A DNA stretch of 64,000 nt from Simmondsia chinensis. Its lineage: Eukaryota; Streptophyta; Magnoliopsida; Caryophyllales; Simmondsiaceae. The notes beneath the pieces were generated by a model. That model did no database searches. It saw nothing but the letters and a program-made list of their open reading frames with translations, and was not told the origin of the DNA. A program made the translations under genes and the position numbers. Of the stretch, positions 24,487 to 36,540 are shown one piece after another (positions within the stretch are counted from its first letter, which is position 1; each line of letters starts with the position of its first letter). The stretch spans positions 30,459,131 to 30,523,130 of the forward strand of contig JAGTTD010000013.1 of the NCBI GenBank assembly GCA_018398585.1, given 5' to 3'.

Positions 24487-27400
24487 ATGGCGGACGTGCA
24501 AATGGCAGAGGCTGAGACATTTGCATTCCAGGCGGAGATCAACCAGCTGTTGAGTCTCATTATCAATACTTTCTACAGCAACAAGGAGATCTTTCTTCGT
24601 GAGCTCATTAGCAATGCCTCTGATGTGCGTATTCATCTCTCTCTCTCTCTCTCTTTCTCTCTCTATCCTCCTCTTGTTATTCTGATCAGATGAATCGTGA
24701 ATGTCTTACATTTGTTCGATATCAAAATGTTTTGGTTTGTTTTAACGAATTTTCAAGTGTTGGCTTGTATTGTATTGGTCAATTCTATATCTTGACATTT
24801 AATATATATAATGAGCTATATTGATTTTTAAATAATTTATCATTTATATAGTCTGAAGTTCTAGAATTTTATCAATGATATATGTTTTTGTCAAATTTAA
24901 TAAATTTTTATAGAAAAATGCAAAAAATTAAATATAATTTCAACTATATGCTAGTATTTTTATGATAAGTTGATGAATTTTTTGCCCAAAATGAAAAAAA
25001 ATGACACTTGATTGTACTAGTGTTTAGATAATTTATATTAACATTGGCGAATATTTTATGATAATTTACTAAATATTTAATAAAAATATTGGCACTGACT
25101 TATATAAATTGTCATAATTATATATTATATTAGTATTTTACATTAATTTGCTGAGATTCTAAATTTTAATATAAGGTATCTACACGATAAATTTTTCAAA
25201 TCTTAATAATATTTAAGTGATAAATGTTAATAACTTTTGGACATCTGAACGATAATTTGTTTTACTTTATTTAACATGTTCTTTAGAATATAAAAACAAA
25301 TCTTAAACTTCTACGAATTAACTTAAAACTTTTGGAAAAAAAAATACTTACTGTATAATGTCAACTATCAACACTTTTGTGGATATATATATGATGTGAT
25401 GTAAAAGTTCTAATAAAAGTTGAATGATGCGTGGATAATTTTGGTTGGTGATCAAATTAAAAATTTGATTTTATGGTGGCTCTAAATGATACAAATTGGT
25501 AGACTAAAGGAATATGTTTTGAGAGTTCTTTAATTGGTCAATATTATTTGCTTAAAATAGTCTTTAATATTAGTAAATCAATTTGGTCAAAAACAAATAG
25601 TAAATTAATTCAAATTAGTTCTCTTTTCCTAAAACTTTTCAGGGTTATTTATGGCAAATATCACATTATTTTGTTCACTATATTAATTTAATTATGTGCA
25701 GTTAAATTTAGTGCTTAACTGAAATTTAGCAATGAAATTTTTTATGTTTCGGTCACTGGCTCATTTAAATTGGGACACCCGGTGGGTTTTTATTAAGTTA
25801 CATGTACCTAATGTGTTGTGTCGCCTCATCAAAATAATATCATTAGCTTTACTTTAATTTGATTATTTTGGACTAAATTGACAATAATGTAAATTCTATA
25901 TAGACTAAATAGACAATATTATAAATATGAGGATTGAAATTGATTTAATGAATAACGTATAATGAGTTTCAGTGTAAATAAGCTTTTATTTTATAATTTT
26001 TTAAATTTTTATTTAATATTGGTCGCTAAAATGGAAATTAGTTTTATATAAGGTATAAGAATTAATTTGAATAAATTTATAAATATTAAAAGTTATTTAT
26101 TTTATTCGTCCATAAGGTTTATAAATTCCTCGCTTTTCTTTTATTTATAATAGTTTCTATTGATTATAGTTTATTTAAATTAGTTTTTTTTTTTTTTTTA
26201 AAGATAGTTCTTTATTTTCTATTTCTTACAAAATTGATCCTTCCATCTTATTAATTTTTACTTAATTTCGTCACTTGATAAGGTTCTAATTTTGTCGACA
26301 AAACAAAATATTCGATATTATTTTGCACAAAAGAGAAGGTGAAACATCAAGCCGAATAAACTTGTAAGTATTGTAAACTAATCTACATAAAATAAAATAT
26401 GAGGGGCCAATTCCACAAACATATGAACTTTAGGGACCAACAGGATCTAAATATTACGGCTGATGTCTAGATAAGTAAGAAATGAACATTAGAGATTAAA
26501 GGTGTATATAACTACAAGTGTTGAATTTAGAAGTGGAGGGGCTACTTTCATTTTAAGATATAGTGTTGTGTTCCTTTCTGATTTCTTTGTAAACCTTTGG
26601 GAGTGATATGTAGGCATTGGACAAGATTCGATTCGAGAGTTTGACAGACAAGAGCAAGCTCGATGCGCAGCCGGAGCTGTTCATCAGGCTTGTTCCTGAC
26701 AAGGCTAACAAGACCCTCTCTATCATTGACAGCGGTATTGGTATGACCAAAGCAGGTAAGGAAGCACCTTTTAGTTCTTGTGTGTGTGTTTGGGTAATTG
26801 AAAAATTTAACTTTTTGGTGATGAATTCTGTCTGATGTACATGTGACATCAGGAGATTAAACAATTGTTTTAGAAACTCATATTGTTATTTATTCTACTA
26901 GCGCTTAATATTTGTAAGTTTGTTCAACTATGAGGGTAAACAAACTGAATTTTTTTATAAGCTATTGCATTTGAAATCAATTATAGCCTTTTGTGTTTGT
27001 TATGGGAGCTCAATAGCTTATCACTTCCAAGGAGAGGAGGCTGATATGCTTAACAAGTTGAATTTAAATAGGAGGTGTTTGGTTCATTAATGTTCATAAA
27101 TAGGTTAATAACGGCTCATTAACAGTTGATATTAGCTCAAAAGTGGTTCAATAATAGCTTAATAGTAACTCAAGTAGTTAGCATGGTAGTGAGTTTGGCT
27201 CGGTTATGAGCTCGATTTGATTCAATAACTAGCTTGGCTCGATCCGATAATGAGCTCGAACCGCTCGATTAAGGTAATGAGTCAAGTCAAGTATCAACCG
27301 CACTTAAACTTTATAGAACACATCTTGAACAATGGTTTTAAAGATAAGGGATTAATTTTGTTAGTTTTCGTGTTCTGAGAGCCCATTATGAAAGTTAATT

Positions 27401-29889
27401 AACAATGTCATGATCCTTCTATTCTGCAGATTTGGTGAACAACCTGGGCACCATAGCCAGATCAGGAACAAAGGAGTTTATGGAGGCGTTGCAAGCTGGA
27501 GCAGATGTGAGTATGATAGGACAATTCGGTGTCGGTTTCTACTCTGCTTATCTCGTGGCGGAGAAGGTGATAGTGACCACCAAGCACAATGACGATGAAC
27601 AGTACATATGGGAGTCACAAGCTGGGGGTTCATTCACTGTCACAAGGGATACTAGTGGTGAGCCTCTTGGTAGGGGTACCAAGATCACCCTCTTCCTCAA
27701 AGAGGACCAGGTAATTGTAATGTGATTATGAAGTGAGCATGTAATGTAGTGGATTTTGAGTTAACTATGACTTAGTCTTTGATTATGTTATATATGAGAG
27801 AGGTGTTCATATTATGTGTCTATGTGAGCCATGCTGAGCTCGATCTTGTTAGGCTTGACGTTTGCCAAGCTTGGGAATGTCAAGCTCAAGTTGAGATCAT
27901 CATGGCTTGAGCTTGGCTTGGATCCATTGGGTCCCGACCTAATTGAGGGAATTTTGAGCTCAACTTGCCTTAATTAGGCTTATTTAAGCTCAATTTGAAG
28001 GTGCCACTAGCTCAATTGGTATTTGGTAGAATCTCAGGCGGGTGACAAATCCTACCTTGTATTAGTAGGAGAAGGAATGTTGCCCTTTTATGTAGCCCGT
28101 GTGGCTTCCTTACTACTAAAATAAAAGAAAGGTTAATCTAGGCTCATTTAGGCTTTATCAGTATTTAAGTTAATAAATTGAATTAAATTTACTCAATTAG
28201 ACTCGTTTAGACTTAGATTGGCTCATTTATACTCTTAGTTCCTATATTGGAAAATGACTAGAAGAGATTTGGAATTGTGTAATCACAAACTATAATTTAA
28301 TTTGGTAGCAGTGATAAAATCTATGAATTTGTTTGCAGTTGGAGTACTTGGAGGAGAGGAGGATCAAGGACCTTGTGAAGAAGCATTCCGAATTCATTAG
28401 CTACCCCATCTACCTATGGACCGAGAAAACAACCGAGAAGGAGATAAGCGATGATGAGGATGACGAACCCAAAAAAGAAGAAGAGGGGGATGTTGAGGAG
28501 GTCGATGAGGAGAAAGAGAAGGATGCCAAGAAGAAGAAGAAGATCAAGGAGGTCTCTCATGAATGGCAACTAATCAACAAGCAAAAACCTATTTGGCTGC
28601 GCAAACCCGAGGAGATTACCAAGGAAGAATATGCTTCGTTCTACAAGAGTTTGACGAACGATTGGGAGGATCACCTTGCTGTCAAACACTTCTCGGTTGA
28701 AGGTCAGCTTGAATTCAAGGCGATACTTTTTGTCCCGAGGAGGGCACCGTTTGACCTCTTTGACACTCGAAAGAAATTGAACAATATCAAGTTGTATGTG
28801 AGGAGGGTGTTCATCATGGACAACTGCGAGGAGCTCATCCCGGAATACCTCAGTTTCGTAAAGGGAGTTGTCGATTCCGATGACTTGCCCCTGAACATTT
28901 CTCGTGAAATGCTTCAACAGAACAAGATCTTGAAGGTTATTCGGAAGAACCTTGTGAAGAAGTGTATTGAGATGTTCAATGAGATTGCGGAGAACAAAGA
29001 GGATTATAACAAGTTCTACGAGGCATTCTCGAAGAACATCAAATTGGGTATCCACGAGGACAGTCAGAATCGGGCAAAGTTGGCGGAGCTTCTTAGATAC
29101 CACTCGACAAAGAGCGGTGATGAGGTGACGAGCTTGAAGGACTATGTGACCCGGATGAAGGAGGGGCAGAAGGACATCTACTACATCACTGGTGAGAGCA
29201 AGAAGGCAGTTGAGAACTCTCCGTTCTTGGAGAGGCTCAAAAAGAAGGGCTATGAAGTTCTCTTCATGGTCGATGCCATTGACGAGTACGCTGTTGGGCA
29301 GTTGAAGGAATATGATGGGAAGAAGCTCGTTTCGGCTACTAAAGAAGGGCTGAAGCTTGAGGATGAAACCGAGGAAGAGAAGAAGAAAAAGGAGGAGAAA
29401 AAGAAGTCGTTCGAGAACCTCTGCAAAGTCATCAAAGAAATACTTGGTGACAAAGTAGAGAAAGTCGTCGTTTCTGATAGAATTGTTGATTCCCCATGTT
29501 GTTTAGTAACGGGTGAGTATGGATGGACCGCAAACATGGAGAGGATCATGAAGGCACAGGCATTACGAGACAGCAGTATGAGCTCGTACATGTCGAGCAA
29601 GAAGACAATGGAGATCAACCCGGATAACGGTATAATGGAGGAGCTAAGGAAAAGAGCAGAGGCGGATAAGAACGACAAGTCAGTGAAGGATCTTGTGATG
29701 CTGCTCTTTGAAACTGCACTTCTGACATCTGGGTTTAGCTTGGATGACCCTAACACATTCGCTGCTCGAATTCATCGGATGCTGAAGCTAGGCTTGAGTA
29801 TCGAAGAGGAAGAGGGGGCTGAGGATGCCGATATGCCGGCTCTGGAGGAAGAAGGAGCTGAAGAGAGCAAGATGGAGGAAGTTGATTAA
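24487..29889 (+). CDS. HSP90: Cytosolic heat shock protein 90
   Basis: Exons 24487-24624, 26614-26755, 27430-27710 and 28339-29889 join in frame to 703 codons, the usual length for plant cytosolic HSP90. This ATP-driven dimeric chaperone matures client proteins such as kinases and receptors in the cytosol. Visible: the N-terminal GHKL ATPase with catalytic Glu in [11 protein letters not shown] (E39), nucleotide-binding Asp in [10 protein letters not shown] (D85) and [12 protein letters not shown] charged linker follows ([13 protein letters not shown], then KKKKK). The middle-domain Arg lies in [11 protein letters not shown], and the C-terminus is MEEVD, the docking tail for TPR co-chaperones. 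The absence of a signal peptide and of KDEL excludes the ER form. Intron 1 is about 2 kb. The promoter has an HSE-like array, and a CACTA element ends 440 bp upstream. Confidence 0.97.
24625..26613. other. HSP90 intron 1, AT-rich
   Basis: A (CT)n tract begins the intron. The remainder is AT-rich, with a degenerate 'actaaattgacaa' patch (about 25680-25930) resembling the gtcaatttagtcc MITEs. No exon or RNA gene is seen. Confidence 0.5.
27060..27305. repeat. gagctcg-type repeat in HSP90 intron 2
   Basis: Contains gctcggttatgagctcg, taatgagctcgaaccgctcg and related words. Confidence 0.5.
27820..28250. repeat. gagctcg-type repeat with tRNA-like SINE insertion, HSP90 intron 3
   Basis: The flanks (gagctcgatcttgttagg; aggctcatttaggc) are the gagctcg repeat. 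At about 28008-28125 they are interrupted by gtgccactagctcaattggta, a tRNA-type A-box region, running to cccgtgtggcttccttact and A-rich sequence. This is typical of a plant tRNA-derived SINE. Confidence 0.5.
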
Positions 29890-30194
29890 GGAGTTTGTTG
29901 GTTTAAGGGACCTACAATTTGGTCATTTTGTCTCATGAGTGTTAATGTTAAGTGTAATGTGTGTGGGTCATCAGGAGAGGTAACTCTCCTGAGTGAGTAT
30001 GTTGTGTTCGTGTTCGTGTTCGTGTCGTGTCTTTGTTTTGAGTCTTGGTTATGAATTGGCTGCAATGTTTGTGTTGTCAGTTGTGACTAAGTGGTATAGT
30101 TCAATGGAAAATGTCCCTTGAAAATCTGGCTGTCGTTATTGTGTTTGTTTTAGCATGCTAAATATTGAGGAGTCTTGATATCTTCCAAAATAAA
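29890..30194 (+). other. HSP90 3' flank / probable 3' UTR
   Basis: Transcribed-looking GT-rich sequence with a small ttcgtg repeat (30007-30024). No clear poly(A) signal could be assigned. Confidence 0.4.
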
Positions 30195-30880
30195 TCAGAA
30201 TTCGAGCCGTTCGCGAGCAGTTGGTCAGAAGCTCGAATAGAACTAGACTCAAACTTAAATTAACCGAGTTCAAGTTCTAGTATCAAAAGATATTTGATTA
30301 ATAAACGAGTACAAGTCAAGTAGTGAACTACTCAGCTCGATATTCAATTAAATACTCAATTGAATACTCGACTTCATATTTGAACTCGTACTTGACTCAA
30401 TACTCAACTCGTACAAAGTGGTTTTTGTATATTATTTTTTTTTGAAATGGAGGACTTGTGATATTAATAATAGAATGAAAGAAAGAAGATTGAATTCGTT
30501 GTAAAAGATGACATGTTATATTTATGGCGAAATAAAAGAACTTTTATTTAGATTGCTTATATAACTTAGGTTTTGAGGCATATTTGTCATTAATATATCG
30601 GTGATTTATGGTTGTATATGTTAAAATATAGTGTGGGCAATAATTGAGTATCCAAATTGAATATTACCAATGTTTGAGTATATAGAATAATATTATAAAG
30701 GAGCTAATTTGTTGACGTTCATATGCACAATAAATGAGTACTCGAGTCAAGTCGAGTACTCGAACAGCTAATCGATGTCAAGTTTGAGCAAAATTGAATC
30801 GAGTTCGAGTACGAGTTTAAGTACCTAAGTAGTTAATCAAGTACTAAGATACTTGGTTCGGCTCGACTCAATTACACTTA
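30195..30880. repeat. gagctcg-type dispersed repeat, interrupted
   Basis: Two blocks (30195-30420 and 30710-30880) of tcgagtactcgaa, actcgactt and tcaagtcgag words flank an AT-rich insert. It is probably one repeat split by later sequence. Confidence 0.45.
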
Positions 30881-31019
30881 TATTCAGAATGAAGGCTCTA
30901 CCGGTCTACCAAATGACAAAGGCTAAAACCCCATGAATTTTTTTTTTGGATAGTTAAATGAAAGCTCATTTACCTTCGTTTTCTCAAGGTGTTAGCTATG
31001 GTATTGGACTTCTTAGGAT

Positions 31020-31163
31020 ACAACAACATCAACTGCTCCATTGCTTCAAGGGCTCCCGCATATGTAAGGTTGGGAGTCGAATGTACGCAGCTTTACTCTT
31101 TAAAGTGCTACCCTAAAAGGGGGTTGTATTTAAAGGCCCCCCCCCCCCCCCCCCCCCCCAACT
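31020..31163 (-). mobile_element. SINE tail fragment with poly-C run
   Basis: Minus-strand copy of the common tail (ttcaagggctcccgcat, gtacgcag, gggttgtattt), 5'-truncated and ending in a run of about 20 C on the plus strand (about 31139-31159). Short imperfect repeats (gacttcttaggat / gagttcttaagat) may be the target duplication. Confidence 0.6.
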
Positions 31164-32084
31164 GGAGTTCTTAAGATGTTTACTTGATTACTTAACAATT
31201 CTGTTTTGTTCGATTTCTATCATATGATGATTCCAACCTAAAAAGATAATGAAATTGTACTGTGAATTGCAATTTTAATTTTACTCTCATGGAATTAGAA
31301 TGAAATTAAAATTTTATTATTTGGCTAATCAAAGAATCTAAAGATGGAATTGGAATTCCGTAAGAAGTCGTCTCGAGTTTTGAGTGAATTTAGCTAGATC
31401 ATTCCGGATTTTGGGTCAATTAGGGTTGGCTCTTGCTTGGGTTGTATCATCTTGGATTCGAGTTATTTCAACTTTTGAGTCAACTTCGGCTGGGTTTCCA
31501 GTGGATCAAATCATAGAGTGCTCAAGTTGAGTCAACTTTTGAGTGAATATTCAAGTCACATCGAGTTAGATAAGGTTGTTTTAGGTTTGGGTCATCTCAT
31601 ATTTCAAAGACTATCAATTTGGGTATTCCAACTTTGAGTTGGATCGAGTAATTTCAAGTAGGGTTAGATTAATTGGGATTCTTAGGATTCAAGTAGGGTC
31701 ATATTTGAGTTTCTAGTCAAATTCAAATGCAGCCATTTCATCTTGGGTTTCAAGTTAATTGAGTTAGATCATTTTAGGTTTCATGTTAGTAAAACTAATT
31801 GGAACATATGATTTACAATTAATACCTAATTTTATGAAAGTGGACAATGGAATTATAAGTTCAATTCTAGTAAATGAACCAAACAACAAAATCGAAATTT
31901 TGAACTCCAATTTCAAGCTCCAATTCTACGTGTCAAACAAAACCTAAGTTTGTTTGGAAGACAAATATATGACCGAGTAACGTTCCAATTTCTTTGATAG
32001 TTGCAAGAAATGACCATTTTGATACCTCTTTGATAGGTTTTGTTTCTAGTATTATAACAAGGACATTTTTTTTTTTTGTTAACG
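31164..32084. other. Degenerate repeat region, no gene
   Basis: Loose reiterations of 'gggtcatttt' and 'ttgagtcaacttttgagt' (about 31370-31780) sit between patches resembling the hAT-like element near 60.3 kb (ggaattagaatgaaatt). No coding sequence. Confidence 0.4.
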
Positions 32085-32435
32085 AGCCCAGTCTCGTAAA
32101 ACTCGGCTCATTTCAAGCTTAAGCCAAGCCGAGCCCACTCGTTTAGGTTGTCGAGCCAAGCTCGCTAGCCTAAACAAGCCAAAGTGAGCCTTTCTTAATG
32201 TATATTATTAGCTTAAATGTATCTAACCAAGCATGCTTTAACCTAAACGAGCCTAGATAAAGCTTAGATGAGACTAAAAATTGAAAGTTGAGTTCAGAAC
32301 TTATCAAGCGGGATTCAAGTTCAACCGAGCTGAGCTGAGTTCAAACTTAAAGTTTTTGAGCTCGGCGAGCTTTGAGCCAAGCTCGAGCTGAGCCTCGAGC
32401 CTGTCGAGCTCGAGCTCGGAAATACACTCCTAACA
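32085..32435. repeat. gagctcg-type dispersed repeat
   Basis: Dense gagccaagctcg and cgagctcgagctcg words ending aaatacactcctaac. It lies about 250 bp beyond the RPS10 stop codon. Confidence 0.55.
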
Positions 32436-32682
32436 TGTACACAAAGGATTCCGCAGGTGCATACGCATTTAGAGCAATTTCCAGCAACAAATTAAGATTT
32501 TCATTAAGACCTCAACAGCAAAAATCAATCATCTTCTTTAAGAGTATTAAACAAAAAGCTCAAAACAGGAAACAGAAGAAGTCATTGAACTTCATATAAC
32601 AAACTTAAAACTTGTGCTAATAAGTAGAGAGAACTACCATGACCCTCCTCGGTATCGGCATTTACGAGAAGAAACGTGAATC

Positions 32683-34020
32683 CTATGCAGCAAAACCTGA
32701 ACCAGCGCCAGGAGCTCCACCTCCATAACCTCCTGCTCCACGACCAAACCCAGGCCTCCTACCAGCCCCCTGCCATTAAAGGGTTTCGTTAATTTACATA
32801 TTAATACGAGGAATACATAAATCAATACACGCGGGATTGCAAACTTATTGCATCATATCAGTAAGTATACTGTGTATCATTGCAAACATGTCAATCATTT
32901 ATTTGCTTAAAATGCTTAACAATGTTGGGTTCATGTCAAAATTAAGGTTCGGTATGTCTTGAGGTTTCCCTCAATAACTTTGTCCTGTCAAACTTAGCTT
33001 TAGACCAAATTTAGCTTAAACCTATTAGGCTCAAGCAGTGCGAATCAATCTCTGGTTTTGCATACTATTTCTGTTCTTAACCAATAAAACAGTGATAAAA
33101 AAACGATTTCATTCAAAACCAACTGCATTCAGGATGAAAAACTGACTTTAAGTACATGAATTTACCATCACGCAATAAACATTACGCTTCCCAGATTGCT
33201 AAAGATCGAGTATCACGGTGTACAAGAAGTGCAGTATATGCCAAAATATATGTAACAACGAGAAAACATAAAGCAAGAATCAAGGTTGTAAGATTTCAAG
33301 CAACACATAGCCCCATCCTGACCATCTTCCGATATTCCAGCCACAAAAACGAAACAATCAAGGAATTTCATGTTTGCACCCCGGAAAAAAAAGACCTTAT
33401 GACGCTTTATTGTTCCTTGGGACTGACCTTGGGCCTTTCTTGCGCAGCTCAGGTGAAAGGCGAAGAAGACAACCACACTACTTGGTTCCAACTATATTAT
33501 TTCTTTGTCATGGCTATTCCTCAACCAAAGAGGTTTTAAGTTGGTAAGGAACAACAAGTGGAGTTCACTACGAAGCTAGCTGAATCATTCGTGACGGTAT
33601 GGAAAATACGATTTTTGGACTGCATATACAATTGTCACTTAACTAATAGTCTATACACAGTCAAAATGCAGAGTCAACTCTACCAAAGTTGGACGTCTAA
33701 CCCACATCAAAAAGAAGCCTTCTAATTCTCTGCCGATTTACAGTAGAAAAGAAGTATGCATGTCGAATGACAGAGAAGAACAAGTGTGAAAGCTTACACT
33801 AAATGATGGCTGATAGTCTGCAGGAGCTCCACCCTTTTCACCACCAAATTCACCAGGTGGTCCACGAGGTCCTCCACGGTACCCATCACGGTCACCAAAT
33901 CTGGGACGGTCGCCTTCAAATCGTGGCGGGCCACTGCAAATTCAAGGGAACAAAACAGTCACTATATATTGACCTTACCTCAAAACGGTCAAGATATTGT
34001 CTTATTTGCTATCAGTTAGG

Positions 34021-34070
<50 letters not shown>

Positions 34071-35995
34071 TTCTTACCGTGGGCCACCAGGCGGGCCACC
34101 CATGGGCCGACCAATAGGTTTTGATTGTTTCTTCAAGGTGGCAGGGACGATCTCGGATGGCAGATTAAGGTAGGTCCTCAAGAATTCGATACCATCATTG
34201 GTAAGGTACCAGTAGTAGTGCATCCAAGCAAATGTCTCCCGGACATACTCCTTTGACTTGAAGCTCTGCATCAGCTTAATCACCTGGAGATTTGGAACAT
34301 CAATCTCAGGATGCTTTGGAAGGTTGTAGTCCTTTTTGGCATAGCAGACACCCTCTGTAATCGCATGAGAAAACTCAAACTTCAGCTCTAGAAAACATAT
34401 CATATGCACATATGACTGCATATGTTTTGAGTCTACAATCGCAATCGTAACTTTAATGTAAACAAAGAAGAATCCCAACATTCTCTCCTTGAGAAGCAGT
34501 CAAAACTCAAAAGCACAAATTTACTGGTCCAACTCTCATTTCTATGATTACCCACATGTTGCATCACTATACTGGACATGAATCTATCTTCGAATACATC
34601 AAGTTCATATATGTATGGTTAATTATCCTTTCTCCTTGCTTTCCAGACAAGATTAACAAATGGCAGATCCATAAATTTAACTCAGCAAACATGATATCAT
34701 CAATAGTTACAAGAAGAAAAAGATAAAATCTGGAATAAAGGAATGAAGCATTATATAGCGAACAGTGGATATGCATAAGAAATTTAAATGCTAATTAGTC
34801 AGTAAAATCACACTACAAGATGACTACCATTCTGAATTAACATTTCAACATTAATTCCGTTCTCATAATGACACAAACAATAATTAACCGGCAGAGCCAA
34901 ATGATATAACATAAATGAGCACACAATAAATTGAAAAGAGAAGCACGATCATATTGGTCCCTCATCTTCTCTTTTGTTCAAATTTGGTCCTTCATCTTAG
35001 TAACTTTGTTCAAATTAGTCCCTCATCTTCTCTTTGTTCAAAATAGTCCATAATGTTATATTTAATGACAGAATTGGTCCCTTGTCTTCTTAATTTTAGC
35101 TAATTTTGGCTCACCATTTACAGGACCAAATTGTCATAAACTAAAACATAAGAAAAAACGAGGGACCAATTTGAACTTGGTCCTTCATCTTAGTAACTTT
35201 GTTCATATCAGTCCCTCATCTTCTCTTCGTTCAAAATAGTCCATAATGTTATGTTTAATGACAGAATTGGTCCCTCATCTTCTTTATTTTTAGCTAATTT
35301 TGGCTCACCATTCAGGGGACCAAAATTGTCATAAACTAAAACATCAGTTATCATTTTGAATAAAAGAAAAGACGAGGGACCAATTTCAAATTGGTCCTTC
35401 ATCTTAGTAACTTTATTCAAATTTGTCCCTCATCTTCCCTTTGTTCAAAATAGTCCCTAATGTTATATTTAATGATAGAATTGGTCCCTAGTCTTCTTAA
35501 TTTTTAGCTAATTTTTGCTCACCATTCACGGGACCAAATTGTCATAAATTAAAACATCAGGTATCATTTTGAACAAAAGAAAAGACGAGGGACCAATTTG
35601 AACAAAAATACACGAAAGACGAGGAACCAATTTGAACAAAAGAAGAAACAAGGAAAAAATCTGAGCAAATTTAGAAACATGACGGACAAACAGTGTAAAT
35701 ATATGTATAATCAACCGGTATAGCCAAGTCGATCGTATGAATAAGCACACCAGAAATTGAACATTCAAGGAACTAGGAACACACCCAGTGTCTCAAGGGC
35801 TCCCGCCTACGCAGGGTCTAGGGGGCGGATGTACGCAGCCTTCCCCTTCAAGGTGTTAACCTGAAGAGAGGCTGTTTCCCAGTGCCCCCAACCTGAGGGT
35901 AAGGACTTCCCAGGAGGTCACCCATCCTGGTACTACTCTCGCCCAAGCACGCTTAACTTTGGAGTTCTAATGGGAGCACGCTTGAACATTCAAGC

Positions 35996-36031
<36 letters not shown>

Positions 36032-36179
36032 CGATCAAGAGCGAAGAAAGAGAGAGAGAGAAAAGGAGGAACCTTGAAAGAGGTATTTGCAGATCTCTCT
36101 ACGATTCTTCTCTGGAATAATCTGATTACAGTAAAATAAAACCAAACTGTGAGACAATTAACTACGCAATTAGAGAGAG

Positions 36180-36225
<46 letters not shown>

Positions 36226-36231
36226 CACCAT
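32683..36231 (-). CDS. RPS10: 40S ribosomal protein eS10
   Basis: Coding exons on the minus strand are 36231-36229, 36121-36073, 34354-34078, 33933-33798 and 32769-32683. All junctions are GT-AG and in phase, giving 183 codons, typical for plant eS10. The small-subunit protein sits at the 40S beak. The N-terminal S10/plectin domain includes [52 protein letters not shown] and [14 protein letters not shown]. The C-terminus is the usual Gly/Arg/Pro-rich tail ([24 protein letters not shown]). The first coding exon contributes only the ATG; intron 1 starts directly after it and carries a (GA)n tract. Intron 2 (1.7 kb) holds a MITE array and a 5S-derived SINE. A telo box and TGGGC motifs upstream fit ribosomal-protein regulation. 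Confidence 0.95.
34022..34068. repeat. (TA)n microsatellite in RPS10 intron 3
   Basis: About 23 TA units next to the exon 3 donor site (exon ends at 34078). Confidence 0.95.
34940..35645. mobile_element. 'ggtccctcatctt' MITE with internal tandem units, RPS10 intron 2
   Basis: The left end ggtccctcatcttctc...gttcaaa is inverted at the right end (tttgaac...gacgaggaacc). Inside, units starting ggtccttcatcttagtaact begin at 34986, 35179 and 35393 (spacing 193 and 214 bp), so the interior has expanded in tandem. A related single copy is in RVE intron 1 (52810-53175). Confidence 0.7.
35770..35981 (-). mobile_element. 5S-derived SINE, type B, in RPS10 intron 2
   Basis: Perfect 13-bp target duplication ttgaacattcaag (35757-35769 and 35982-35994). 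On the minus strand the head is 5S rRNA from about the cccattagaactcc region through box A (aagttaagcgtgctt) and box C (gatgggtgacctcctggga). It continues to ccttaccctcaggttggggg and the common tail (ggaaggctgcgtacatcc, gcgggagcccttgag). The 5S part is close to intact. Confidence 0.92.
35999..36030. repeat. (TA)n microsatellite
   Basis: About 16 TA units immediately beyond the SINE target duplication. Confidence 0.95.
36184..36222. repeat. (GA)n tract in RPS10 intron 1
   Basis: On the transcribed minus strand this is a (CT)n tract just after the ATG and its adjacent donor site. Confidence 0.95.
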
Positions 36232-36306
36232 TGTTGATGGATCAAGCTGATGCGGAAGAACCCTAGCGATGAAGATGCAGCTGCAGAGGAGAGATGTGAG
36301 CTTCAA

Positions 36307-36430
36307 AAACCCTAATGCAACTTGCACCTTCAACTACGCAGGTTTTTGTTGATGGTATGTGGGCCTGGGCTTGGGCTTGGACTTGGACTTGGGCCTGATA
36401 TCTGACTGGGCTTCTGAGATTGGGCTTGAG
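36307..36430 (-). promoter_or_regulatory. RPS10 promoter: telo box and TGGGC (site II) cluster
   Basis: AAACCCTAA (36307-36315) is a telo box within or beside the 5' UTR. Several TGGGCC/TGGGCT motifs (36359-36425) cluster about 50 bp further upstream. Telo boxes with site II motifs are a known pairing in plant ribosomal-protein promoters. The function here is inferred. Confidence 0.65.
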
Positions 36431-36540
36431 TTATTATTTACAAGGTTGGTCCTATTGTTCATAAAGTTTATTTAAATTAAATTAAATTGGTCTTTTATTT
36501 TAACACCAAAGGTCCGCTTACTTTATTTATTATTTTAATT

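Noticed and set aside
28570..29103. 177-codon ORF on the minus strand
   Set aside because: Antisense shadow of HSP90 exon 4 with no family resemblance.
29250..29756. 168-codon Ser/Phe-rich minus-strand ORF
   Set aside because: Antisense shadow of HSP90 exon 4; low complexity from the lysine-rich coding strand.
33156..33539. 127-codon plus-strand ORF
   Set aside because: Lies wholly in RPS10 intron 4, opposite strand, with no recognisable domain or promoter. Probably chance.
35770..35981. Cassandra-type TRIM (5S in an LTR)
   Set aside because: No TG...CA terminal repeats, primer site or purine tract. Duplications are 13-15 bp, not 5 bp, and the tail is a SINE tail.
36184..36222. Coding Ser/Leu repeat on the minus strand
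   Set aside because: It is the (GA)n tract inside RPS10 intron 1.
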